Source of the DNA: Bacillota bacterium
GTDB lineage: Bacteria > Bacillota > Sulfobacillia > JAIMAT01
DNA length: 64,000 bases
Assembly (NCBI GenBank): GCA_029961055.1
Contig: JASBVM010000004.1
Span: 1 to 64,000 of the forward strand
Reading direction: 5' to 3'
The notes under the pieces are model-generated. The model saw only the letters and a list, made by a program, of their open reading frames with translations. It had not been told where the DNA came from and did no database searches. Each line of letters starts with the position of its first letter. Position 1 is the stretch's first letter. This document shows positions 31,985-40,129 of this stretch, piece by piece. The position numbers were made by a program, and so were the translations under genes.

Positions 31985-33670
31985 ACGGACGCCAGAAGAG
32001 AGGAAGCGCGCCGGAGGCTGGAGAGCCTCTCGGCGCGCATCATCGACCACCAGCTCGACCTGGTGCCGCCCATGGCCACCGACCTGGGCATCCACGACCG
32101 CGACGACCGCTTGGGGGAGTTCGACCCGCCGGCGCTGGAGAGCGCGGCGCGGCGGACCCACGAGCTCCTGGACCAGCTGGAGGCGTTGCCGGTCGCCGAG
32201 CTCGACCGCGAGGAGCGGGCCGACTGGGAGACGCTCCGCATGGCGCTGGAGAGCCTCCGCCTCCAGCTGGAGGTGGAGCGTCCCTGGGCCCACGACCCTT
32301 CCTTCCCGGTCCAGCTGGCCGCCTGGTCCGTGCTGGGCCTGGCCCGGCGCAGCTTCGGCAGCCCGGAGAGCCGCCTGCGCGCGCTGATCGGCCGTGAGGA
32401 AGCGATGCCTTCGCTCTTCGAGGCGGTCCGGCGTCAGCTGGAGAACCCGCCGGAGGTCCGCGTCCGCATCGCCCTCGAGCAGCTGCCGGGGACGGCCGCC
32501 TTCCTGGCCGACGAGCTTCCCGCCGCCTTCGGCGAGGTGGGTGATCCCGCCCTCCGCCGCCGCTTCGAGGAAGCCAACCGGCGCGCGGTGGAGGCGTTCC
32601 ACCGCTACCACGCCTGGCTGGAGGAGCAGCTGCCCCGCGCCCGCGGGAGCTTCGCCCTGGGCGAGGAGCTCTTCCGCGCCAAGCTCCGCTGGGAGGAAGG
32701 CCTCGAGATCCCGCTGGACGAGCTGGAGCGCCTCGGCCGGGAGGAGCTGCGCCGCCTCCAGGCCATGTTCCGCGAGGCCGCGGGCCGGATCGCCCCCGGC
32801 CGCGATCCCCTCGAGGTGCTGCACGAGCAGGCCCGCCAGCATCCCGCGGCCGAGGAGGTGCTGGGAACCACGCGGAGCCTCCTGGCCGGGCTCCGGCGCT
32901 TCTGCGAGGAGCACCGGATCGTCTCCATCCCCAGCCCCGTCGACCCGGCGGTGGTGGAGACGCCGCCCTTCCTGCGCGCCACCACCCTCGCCTCCATCGA
33001 CCCGCCCGGCCCCTTCGAAGAGGAGTCGAAGGAGGCCTTCTTCCAGGTGACGCTGCCCGACCCGGCCTGGAGCACGGAGCAGAAGGAGCAGCACCTGGGC
33101 GCGCTCAACCGGTACACCAGCGAGGTGATCGCGGTCCACGAGGTCTTCCCGGGCCACTACGTCCAGTTCCTCCACCTCCCGGCCTCCTCGAGCCGGGTCC
33201 GGAAGGTCTTCGGCGCCACCACCTTCATCGAGGGGTGGGCCCACTACACCGAGGAGATGATGCTGGACGAGGGGCTGGGGGAGGGCGATCCGCACCTCCG
33301 CCTCAGCCAGGCGACGGAGGCGCTGGAGCGGGCCGGCCGCTTCCTGGTGGCCATCGGGCTCCATGCCGGCGGCATGCGTTTCGAGGAAGCGGTCGATCTC
33401 TTCCGGCGCGAGTGCTACATGGAGCCCGTCCCGGCGCGCCGCGAGGCGCTGCGCGGCACCACCGACGCCATGTACCTGGCCTACACCCTGGGGAAGCTGG
33501 AGATCCTCCGTCTCCGCGAAGAGTGGCGGCGCCAGCAGGAGGCTCACGGCCAGACCGCCGACCTCCTCGCCTTCCACGACGCCTTCCTGGCCCACGGCTC
33601 GCCGGCCTTGCCGGTCCTCCGCCGGCTCCTGCTCGACGAGACCGGGGGCGGGGAGGCGACCCGGTCGTGA
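31982..33670 (+). CDS. DUF885 family zinc-dependent peptidase-like protein
   Basis: DUF885 proteins resemble gluzincin carboxypeptidases. The HEVFPGHYVQ motif (HExxxGH) and downstream EGWAHYTEEMMLDEG provide the expected metal ligands. The N-terminus (MATDLGIHDRDDRLGEFDPP) and the 562-residue length from ATC 31982 fit the family. No signal peptide is seen, so it should be cytosolic. The canonical upstream start TTG 31814 would add 56 low-complexity residues and lies within a terminator. Its stop overlaps the next gene as GTGA. Substrate unknown. Confidence 0.82.
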   Translation: MTDARREEARRRLESLSARIIDHQLDLVPPMATDLGIHDRDDRLGEFDPPALESAARRTHELLDQLEALPVAELDREERADWETLRMALESLRLQLEVERPWAHDPSFPVQLAAWSVLGLARRSFGSPESRLRALIGREEAMPSLFEAVRRQLENPPEVRVRIALEQLPGTAAFLADELPAAFGEVGDPALRRRFEEANRRAVEAFHRYHAWLEEQLPRARGSFALGEELFRAKLRWEEGLEIPLDELERLGREELRRLQAMFREAAGRIAPGRDPLEVLHEQARQHPAAEEVLGTTRSLLAGLRRFCEEHRIVSIPSPVDPAVVETPPFLRATTLASIDPPGPFEEESKEAFFQVTLPDPAWSTEQKEQHLGALNRYTSEVIAVHEVFPGHYVQFLHLPASSSRVRKVFGATTFIEGWAHYTEEMMLDEGLGEGDPHLRLSQATEALERAGRFLVAIGLHAGGMRFEEAVDLFRRECYMEPVPARREALRGTTDAMYLAYTLGKLEILRLREEWRRQQEAHGQTADLLAFHDAFLAHGSPALPVLRRLLLDETGGGEATRS

Positions 33671-34797
33671 CCGCGCTCTTCGGGTCCTTCCGCCTGCGCG
33701 GGATCGAGCTGGAGAACCGCATCGTCATGTCGCCCATGTGCCAGTACATGGCCGCCGAGGACGGGCTCGCCCGCGACTGGCACCTGGTCCACTACGGCGG
33801 CCGCGCCGTCTACGGACCGGGGCTGATCGTCCTGGAGGCGACGGCGGTGGAGGCCCGCGGCCGGATCACCGGGCGCGACCTGGGCCTCTGGAACGACGGG
33901 CAGGTCGGACCGCTTCGGCGGATCGTGGACTTCCTCCACGCCCAGGGGGTGCCGGCCGGCATCCAGCTGGCGCACGCCGGCCGCAAGGGGCAGGCCCGGG
34001 GCGAGCGGATCATCGGCCCGACGGCCGAACCCTTCCGGCCGGGCGATCCCGTTCCGGAAGCCATGGACCGGGCCACCATCGAGGAGGTGGTGGCGCACTT
34101 CGTCGAGGCGGCGCGGCGGGCGCGCCGGGCCGGCTTCGACTGGGTGGAGATCCACGCCGCCCACGGGTACCTGCTCCACGAGTTTCTCTCGCCGCTGGTC
34201 AACCGCCGCGACGACGAGTACGGCGGTTCGGAGGAGGGGAGGCTCCGTTTCCCGGTGGAGGTGGTCCGCGCCGTGCGGCAGGAGCTGGGCCGGGACTTCC
34301 CGCTGGCGGTCCGTCTCTCGGCCCGCGACTACGCACCGGGCGGCCTCGACGTCCCCGCCACCGTCCGCATCGCCCGGGCGCTCCGGGAGGCCGGAGCCGA
34401 CCTGGTCGACTGCTCCTCGGGCGGGGCGGTGCCCGTCCGGCCGGAGGAGTACCCGGGCTACCAGCTGGAGGCGGCCAGGCGCGTCCGGGCGGAGGTGGGG
34501 ATGCCGACGGCGGCCGTGGGGCGGATCACGGAGCCCGAGTTCGCCGAGGCCGTGGTGGCCAACGGCTGGGCCGACCTGGTCGTCCTGGGGCGCGAGCTTC
34601 TCCGCCACCCGAGCTGGCCGCAGGACGCGGCCATCCGGCTGGGCGCGAGGGCGCGGCCGGCCCATCCGTACGAGCGCGCCTACCGGGCCTGGCCGGCGGA
34701 GGCTCGGCAGGTGGGGAGCGGCTCGGCGCTGGAGGAGCCGCCCGCCCCGGCGGCTCACTCGCGGGCGAGCTTCCAGGGGCCGGCCCAGAAGCCCTGA
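33667..34797 (+). CDS. namA: Old Yellow Enzyme family NADPH dehydrogenase (NamA/YqjM type)
   Basis: This FMN enzyme reduces activated C=C bonds of enals, enones and similar electrophiles. The class III hallmark SPMCQYMAAEDG holds the FMN-tuning Cys; the His pair is in LAHAGRKG and EIHAAHGYLLHEFLSPL, followed by VNRRDDEYGG. Length 376, about 35 longer than YqjM because of a low-complexity tail that runs 43 bases into the convergent zinc-ribbon gene. GTG 33667 overlaps the peptidase stop, so the two are cotranscribed. Confidence 0.9.
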   Translation: MTALFGSFRLRGIELENRIVMSPMCQYMAAEDGLARDWHLVHYGGRAVYGPGLIVLEATAVEARGRITGRDLGLWNDGQVGPLRRIVDFLHAQGVPAGIQLAHAGRKGQARGERIIGPTAEPFRPGDPVPEAMDRATIEEVVAHFVEAARRARRAGFDWVEIHAAHGYLLHEFLSPLVNRRDDEYGGSEEGRLRFPVEVVRAVRQELGRDFPLAVRLSARDYAPGGLDVPATVRIARALREAGADLVDCSSGGAVPVRPEEYPGYQLEAARRVRAEVGMPTAAVGRITEPEFAEAVVANGWADLVVLGRELLRHPSWPQDAAIRLGARARPAHPYERAYRAWPAEARQVGSGSALEEPPAPAAHSRASFQGPAQKP

Positions 34798-34964
34798 CGG
34801 TCCCAGCCGTAGCGCTGGCGATAGAGCGCGCCGCAACCGGGGCAGCGCGCCTCGCGCTCGCCCCGGCCGGTGCCGGGCGGCAGCGGCGCGACGGGGACCG
34901 CTTCCTGGCAGAGAATGCAGCGGAACGTCTCCTCGCGCGGGTGCCGGCGCAGGAAGCGGAACAT
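34755..34964 (-). CDS. Small zinc-ribbon protein
   Basis: On the minus strand a 69-residue frame begins at ATG 34964 behind a strong G-rich Shine-Dalgarno (GGGGGGGAGGGG, eight bases away). It carries CILC and CPGC pairs about 27 residues apart, a zinc-ribbon pattern, and ends in an aromatic-rich tail (RYGWDRQGFWAGPWK). It overlaps the 3' end of the convergent namA frame by 43 bases. I do not know the family; a nucleic-acid or protein-binding zinc ribbon is plausible. Confidence 0.65.
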   Translation of the reverse strand: MFRFLRRHPREETFRCILCQEAVPVAPLPPGTGRGEREARCPGCGALYRQRYGWDRQGFWAGPWKLARE

Positions 34965-35024
34965 GGTTCGGCCCCTCCCCCCCAGACGGAGGTTACCGCA
35001 CCGGCCCGATGGCTCCCCATCGCC

Positions 35025-35053
35025 TTGACCTCGGAGAGGCCGGGACGTACATC
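35025..35053 (+). promoter_or_regulatory. Possible promoter of the Hsp20 gene
   Basis: TTGACC (35025-35030) and a poor TACATC (35048-35053) are 17 bases apart, about 100 bases before the gene. No CIRCE inverted repeat is visible. Weak. Confidence 0.3.
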
Positions 35054-35154
35054 AAAGGGGGCGAGTCCGGAGAGGCTCTTGGCCGGCGAGCGCTGCGGGG
35101 CGCCCGCGGAAGGCGGGTTCGCCCCCACGACGGAGAGGAAGGAAGGGGTCGGCG

Positions 35155-35610
35155 ATGTTCGAAGATCGTCCGCTTCCTCGGCGCTGGCGGGCACGCAGGA
35201 TGTGGAGCACCTTCGACGATCTCGAGCGGATGCGGGACGAGCTGATGCGGTTCTTCGAGGAACCGGCGCTCACCTGGACGCGGCTCTGGGGGCCGCGGAC
35301 CGACGTCTACGAGCAGGGCGGCGAGCTGGTGGTGACGGTGGAGCTGCCGGGGGTCGACGCCAAGAACCTGGACGTCCGGGTCTACGAGGACCGGGTCGTC
35401 GTCCGCGGCAGCAGCGAAGAGGAGACCACCGTCGAGGAGGGGCAGTTCTACCGGAGGGAGCGGAGGAAGGGGAGCTTCCACCGCGTGATCCCCCTCGAGG
35501 TCGAGGTGGTGCCGGACAAGGCGCGTGCCAGCTTCCGGAACGGGTTGCTGGAGATCCGGATTCCGAAGGCGGAGCCGGCCGACGACGGGCATCGCATCCC
35601 GGTCGACTGA
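35155..35610 (+). CDS. Small heat-shock protein, Hsp20 family
   Basis: Hsp20 proteins are ATP-independent holdases. The 151-residue product has an alpha-crystallin domain at residues 47-145: WGPRTDVYEQGGELVVTVEL, PGVDAKNLDVRVYEDRVVV, and the terminal ASFRNGLLEIRIPK (the FxNGxLxIxxPK motif). The I-x-I/V-like IPV lies near the C-terminus. The basic N-terminus (PRRWRARRMW) is slightly unusual. Single gene. Confidence 0.93.
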   Translation: MFEDRPLPRRWRARRMWSTFDDLERMRDELMRFFEEPALTWTRLWGPRTDVYEQGGELVVTVELPGVDAKNLDVRVYEDRVVVRGSSEEETTVEEGQFYRRERRKGSFHRVIPLEVEVVPDKARASFRNGLLEIRIPKAEPADDGHRIPVD

Positions 35611-35801
35611 CCGGGCGGCGAGGCGGGCGAAGAGGGGCGGCGGGGCCGAGACGAGGCGGACCCGCCGCCTCTCCGTCTCACCCGGGCCGAAGACGGGCGG
35701 AGGCGGGCGGAGGGCGGAAGGAGGAAGGAGCGGCCGATCCGGGCGCGGAAATGGTGCCTGGGCCCGGGCCGGTCGCGGGGGCGGGAACGGAGGAGACGGG
35801 C

Positions 35802-36512
35802 GTGACCAGCGGCTCCGAGGAGTACCTGAAGGCCATCTACATCCTGGAGGACGAGGGCACCCAGGTGATCGCGGCGCGGGTGGCCGACTTCCTCGGTCTC
35901 TCGGCGCCGGCGGTGAGCGAGACCCTCCACCGGCTGGAGCGCGAGGGCTACCTGCGGGTGGGCGCCGACCACCGCATCGAGCTGACCGAGGAGGGGCGGC
36001 GGGAGGCGGAGCGGGTGGTCCGGCGCCACCGCCTCGTGGAGCGCTGGCTGACCGACCGGCTGGGACTGGATTGGGCGACCGCGGACGAGGAGGCGGGGGC
36101 CCTGGAGCACGCCATCTCGCCCGTGGTGGAGGAGGCGCTGGACCGCCACCTGGGCCATCCCCTGACCTGCCCGCACGGGAACCCCATTCCCGGGAACGCG
36201 CCCCGTTCGCGGAGCACGGGAGAGCCGCTCAGCCTGGCGCCCACCGGCCGGCGCCTGCGGGTGGAGCGGGTGCGGGAGCGGGCGGAGGAGATCCGGCCGC
36301 TCCTGGAGTACCTCGGCGCGCTGGGCATCGTGCCGGGGGCCGAGCTGGAGCTGCTGGCGGCCGATCCCTACCAGGGCGTGGTGGTCCGGCGGGGGGAACA
36401 GGTGGTCACGTTGACGCAGGCGACGGCGGAGGAGGTCTGCGTGGTGCCGGCCCCGCCCGGCGCGGGCGCCGGCGGCCCGCAGGGAGGCCGAAGGGGAGGT
36501 GGGGCGGGGTGA
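35802..36512 (+). CDS. DtxR/MntR-family metal-dependent repressor with FeoA domain
   Basis: The 236-residue regulator has the family N-terminus SEEYLKAIYILEDEG, a winged helix (ARVADFLGLSAPAVSETLHR), a metal-binding dimerisation domain containing LEHAISPVVEEALDRHLGHP and CPHGNPIP, and a C-terminal SH3-like FeoA domain (residues ~165-225). Such proteins repress iron- or manganese-uptake genes when loaded with metal. GTG 35802 follows GGAGGAG. It overlaps the aminotransferase gene by GTGA, an odd partner. Fe or Mn specificity cannot be read with confidence. Confidence 0.9.
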   Translation: MTSGSEEYLKAIYILEDEGTQVIAARVADFLGLSAPAVSETLHRLEREGYLRVGADHRIELTEEGRREAERVVRRHRLVERWLTDRLGLDWATADEEAGALEHAISPVVEEALDRHLGHPLTCPHGNPIPGNAPRSRSTGEPLSLAPTGRRLRVERVRERAEEIRPLLEYLGALGIVPGAELELLAADPYQGVVVRRGEQVVTLTQATAEEVCVVPAPPGAGAGGPQGGRRGGGAG

Positions 36513-37753
36513 GCACGGAGGCGCAGGCGATCGGCGGCGGGAGGGCGCGGCTGGCACGCCGCGCCCTGGCGCACGAGCTCCCGGGCGCCGCCCTCCCGGG
36601 CGGCGAGGGGGCGGAGGGCGGCTGGATCAGCCTGGGGTGGGGCTACCCGGATCCGACCACCTTTCCGGCCCGGGAGCTGGAGGAAGCCCTCCGCGCCGCG
36701 CTGGCGGAGGAGGCCGGCCGGATCCTGCAGTACGGCGGCGGGAGCGGACCCGCCCGGGTGCGCCGGGCGGTGGCGGAGCACCTGGTGTCGCGGGGGCTGG
36801 AGCTGGACGAGGGGGAGCTCTTCCTGACGGGGGGGAGCACCCAGGGCTTCGACGCGGTCGCGCGCCTCTTCCTCGACCCGGGCGATCCGGTCTGGACCGA
36901 GCGGCCTTCCTACTACGGGGCGATCCGCGTCTTCGGGCTGCACGAGGCGCACCTCCGCGGCATCCCGGCCGACCGGGCGGGGCTGGATGTCGAGGCGCTG
37001 GAGGCGGCGTTGCGGGAGGCGGCCCCCGGCGAGCGACCCAAGTTCCTCTACGTGGTGCCCAGCTTCCAGAACCCGACGGGCGCGCTCCTGCCGCCGGAGC
37101 GGAGGAAGCGGCTGGTGGAGCTGGCGGAGCGGTACGACTTCTACCTGGTCGAGGACGACGCCTACGCCGAGCTCTGGTTCGACGAGCCCGCCCCTCCGCC
37201 GCTGAAGGCCCTGGCTCCCGAGCGGGTCTTCCTGCTGGGAACCGCCTCCAAACTGGTGGCGCCCGGACTGCGGCTGGGCTGGTGCATCCCCCCGCGCCAC
37301 CTGCGCGACGCCTACGTGCGCGTGCAGCCGGGCGGGGAGGGCTCCCCCCTGGCGCTGGCGGCGCTGGCCGGTTACCTGGAGGCGGCCGGCGCGGAGGGCG
37401 GCCGTCTCTTCGAGCGCCACGTGGAGGAGCTCCGCCGGCACTACGCCCGGCGGCGGGACGTCCTGGAGGCGGCGCTGGAGCGGGAGCTCGGCGGGCGGCT
37501 CTCCTGGGAGCGCCCGCGGGGAGGCTTCTTCCACTGGGTGACCTTGCCGCCGGGGGTCGACGCCGCGGCCTGGCTCGGGGCGGCACGGCGCCGGGGCGTC
37601 GACCTGGTGCCCGGTCAGGCCTTCTTCTTCGACGGCGGCGGGGCGGACCGGGCGCGGCTCTGCTTCTCGTACGTGCCGCCGGAGCAGCTGGAGGAGGGCG
37701 CGCGGCGGCTGCGCCTGGCGCTGGACGAGGTGGAGGAGGGAGGCGGGGGATGA
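36509..37753 (+). CDS. PLP-dependent aminotransferase, class I/II (2-aminoadipate/valine type)
   Basis: The 414-residue protein is a fold-type I aminotransferase of the MocR/LysN-like group without a DNA-binding domain. Features: YGGGSGPARVRRAVAEHL, the FLTGGSTQGFD segment, SFQNPTGALLPPERR, DDAYAELWF, and the PLP lysine in GTASKLVAPGLRLGW. It likely acts on hydrophobic or dicarboxylic 2-amino acids. It overlaps both neighbours (GTGA with dtxR, ATGA with the aldolase), so it may produce or consume an oxo acid linked to the aldolase. Confidence 0.87.
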   Translation: MSTEAQAIGGGRARLARRALAHELPGAALPGGEGAEGGWISLGWGYPDPTTFPARELEEALRAALAEEAGRILQYGGGSGPARVRRAVAEHLVSRGLELDEGELFLTGGSTQGFDAVARLFLDPGDPVWTERPSYYGAIRVFGLHEAHLRGIPADRAGLDVEALEAALREAAPGERPKFLYVVPSFQNPTGALLPPERRKRLVELAERYDFYLVEDDAYAELWFDEPAPPPLKALAPERVFLLGTASKLVAPGLRLGWCIPPRHLRDAYVRVQPGGEGSPLALAALAGYLEAAGAEGGRLFERHVEELRRHYARRRDVLEAALERELGGRLSWERPRGGFFHWVTLPPGVDAAAWLGAARRRGVDLVPGQAFFFDGGGADRARLCFSYVPPEQLEEGARRLRLALDEVEEGGGG

Positions 37754-38673
37754 GCGCAGCGGGGAAGGCGGAGCTGCTGCCGGCGATGCTGACGCCCTTC
37801 GACGAGGAAGGGCGCGTCGAGACGCGGCTACTCCGGGAGTACGTCGATTTCCTGGTGGGGCGCGGTGCGGACGGCCTCTTCGCGCTGGGGAGCAACGGGC
37901 TCTTCCCGCTGCTCAAGGCCGAGGAGCGCGAGCGGGCGGTGGCGGCGGTGGTGGAGGCGGCCGGCCAGATCCCCGTGGTGGCCCATGTGGGCGCCGCCAC
38001 CACGGAGGAGGCGGTCCGGCTGGCCCGGGCAGCCCGCCGGGCGGGGGCGGCCGCCGTGGCGGCGGTGACACCCTACTACTACCCGTACGACGAGGAAGCG
38101 CTGCGCGACCACTTCCTGGCCGTCAGCGAGGCGGCCGGCGACCTGCCCGTCTACCTCTACACGATCCCCACCCACGCGCGCAACGAGGTGACCCCGGCGC
38201 TCCTGCGCCGGCTGGCGGCGGAGCTGCCCAACCTGGCCGGCGTGAAGGACTCCAGCCGGGACTTCGCCCACGTGCAGGCGACGCTCTCCGCGGCGGCGGA
38301 GGTGGGCCGCCCGCTGGCGGTCTTCGTCGGGACCGAGAGCCACCTGCTGGCAGCCCTGACGCTGGGCGCCACCGGCGCCGTCTCCGGCGTGGCCAACGTC
38401 TTCCCGGAGGCGCTCCGGGCGGTGGAACGCGCCTGGCACCAGGGAAGCCCGGTGGAGGCGGTGGAGGCGCAGCGGCGCCTCGACCGCCTGCGCGCCATTC
38501 TCGGCGAAGGTCCGGCCATCTCTCCGCACTACGCGGCCCTCCGCTGGCGCGGGCTCGACCTGGGCCGCCCGCCGAGGCCGATCCGCCCCCTGGGCAGCGC
38601 CGAGGAGGCGCGCCTGCGGGCACGCCTGCGCGAGGAGGGCTGGCTGGAGGAGGCGGACGCCGCCGGCCGCTAG
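37750..38673 (+). CDS. DapA-superfamily aldolase/lyase
   Basis: A TIM-barrel lyase of the dihydrodipicolinate synthase / N-acetylneuraminate lyase / KDG aldolase superfamily, 307 residues. The Schiff-base Lys is in LAGVKDSSRD, the Tyr motif is VYLYTIP, and the carboxylate-binding loop reads GSNGLFPLL rather than the GTTGE usual in true DapA, which argues against lysine synthesis. It starts at ATG 37750 overlapping the aminotransferase stop. The pair may handle a 2-oxo acid. Substrate not assignable. Confidence 0.85.
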   Translation: MSAAGKAELLPAMLTPFDEEGRVETRLLREYVDFLVGRGADGLFALGSNGLFPLLKAEERERAVAAVVEAAGQIPVVAHVGAATTEEAVRLARAARRAGAAAVAAVTPYYYPYDEEALRDHFLAVSEAAGDLPVYLYTIPTHARNEVTPALLRRLAAELPNLAGVKDSSRDFAHVQATLSAAAEVGRPLAVFVGTESHLLAALTLGATGAVSGVANVFPEALRAVERAWHQGSPVEAVEAQRRLDRLRAILGEGPAISPHYAALRWRGLDLGRPPRPIRPLGSAEEARLRARLREEGWLEEADAAGR

Positions 38674-38705
38674 GCAGCCGGCAGCGCCCGCGGCGTGGGG
38701 GGTCG

Positions 38706-39929
38706 CTAGGCCCGACGGGCGCGGAACTCCTTCCACGCCTGCTCGACCAGCTCCGGCTGCAAGAGGAGGTCGAGCGCCGTCGCCGCCAGGAGAGCGGCGG
38801 CGGTCCGCGCCGTCTCCAGCCCCCGGCGCGAGAGCGCCGCCTGGGCGAAGGCCCGGGAGTGGTTGGGCTGGTCGACCGGCGCGATGGCCAGGTAGGGATG
38901 GAGCGCGGGCAGGACGCGGCTGACGTTGCCGATGTCGGAGGAGCCCGTCCCGTGGGGGTTCGGCTCCTCCAGGCGGACGCCGCGACGGGAGGCGTTGCGG
39001 GCGAAGAGCTCTTCCAGGACGGAGTTGGGCACGCGCTCGGCGTAGATGCGACCCTGCTCCAGCTCGAGCCGGCATCCGGTGGCCTCGGCGGCACCCCGGG
39101 CGCAGGCGTGAACGCGCTGGAGCAGCGGGAGGAGCGACTCCACGTCCCGCTCGCGGATGATCCAGGTGGTCTCGGCCAGGTCCGGGATGACGTTGGGCGC
39201 GTCGCCGCCCCGGGTGATGACGCCGTGGAGGCGGGCCGTCGGCGAGGTCTGCTGGCGCAGGGCGTTGACCGCGTCGTAGAAGAGGAGGACCGCATCCAGC
39301 GCGTTGATCCCCTGCTGGGGCGCCGCGGCGGCGTGGGCGGCGCGGCCGTGGAAGCGGTAGCGGACGTCCACGCAGGCCAGGGCGTCGCTGCCGACCACGT
39401 TCTGGGTGGCCGGGTGGAACATCATGGCGGCGTCGTAGCCCCGAAAGGCTTCCTGCTCGACCAGGATGATCTTGCCGCCCCCCTCCTCCTCGGCGGGGGT
39501 GCCGAAGACGGAGAGCCGGCCGCGGAAGCGGTCGCCCAGCGGTTCCAGCACCTGGCGGAGCGCCAGCGCCGCCGCGAAGCCGGCCGCGGCGATCAGGTTG
39601 TGGCCGCAGGCGTGGCCCAGACCGGGGAGCGCGTCGTACTCGCAGAGAAGGGCGACGGCCGGCCGCGCCTCGGGCCCCGCCGGTTGCCAGTCGGCGCGGA
39701 AGGCGGTGGGCATGCCGGCGATGCCGCGGGTCACCTGGAAGCCGGCCGCTTCCAGGCGGTCGGCCAGGAAGGCGGCCGACCGCTCCTCCCGGAAGGCGGT
39801 TTCGGCGAAGCCGTGGATGGCGCGGGCCACCTCCTCCAGGGGGCCCGCCAGCCGGTCGACGGCCCGGTCGATCTCGCCTTTCAGTGCCTCCAGGTCCCAG
39901 TTCCGCGACGCGCTTCCGCTCGGGCTCAC
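38706..39929 (-). CDS. M20 family amidohydrolase (AbgB/IAA-amino acid hydrolase-like)
   Basis: M20D-type enzymes hydrolyse amide bonds of N-acyl amino acids or p-aminobenzoyl-glutamate using two metal ions. Motifs: EYDALPGLGHACGHN (metal site), GTPAEEEGGGK, and the late GSSDIGNVSRVLPALHPYL. The EEEGGGK loop and GTGSSDIGN favour the AbgB group. Length 407. The minus-strand GTG at 39929 follows GGAGAGGAGG. It is convergent with the aldolase and divergent from the MFS gene. Confidence 0.88.
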   Translation of the reverse strand: MSPSGSASRNWDLEALKGEIDRAVDRLAGPLEEVARAIHGFAETAFREERSAAFLADRLEAAGFQVTRGIAGMPTAFRADWQPAGPEARPAVALLCEYDALPGLGHACGHNLIAAAGFAAALALRQVLEPLGDRFRGRLSVFGTPAEEEGGGKIILVEQEAFRGYDAAMMFHPATQNVVGSDALACVDVRYRFHGRAAHAAAAPQQGINALDAVLLFYDAVNALRQQTSPTARLHGVITRGGDAPNVIPDLAETTWIIRERDVESLLPLLQRVHACARGAAEATGCRLELEQGRIYAERVPNSVLEELFARNASRRGVRLEEPNPHGTGSSDIGNVSRVLPALHPYLAIAPVDQPNHSRAFAQAALSRRGLETARTAAALLAATALDLLLQPELVEQAWKEFRARRA

Positions 39930-40129
39930 GGGGACGCCTCCTCTCCCGGATGGCGCTCCATTCGCCGGCTGGCGGCGGCGCTCCTGCGGGCGGCGGAGGC
40001 GGTGCGGGCTCCCGGGGCCGGGCGCGACCCGTAGCCGCGGCCCGGCGGTTGCAGGATAATCAACCCGCGGCTTACGAAAGTACGGCGGCCCTGTGCGCCC
40101 GTGACGCCGGGGCTGCCAGCGCGTCGGGG

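Noticed and set aside
40055-40060. GATAAT as the -10 of the MFS gene
   Set aside because: No -35-like hexamer lies 16-18 bases upstream.
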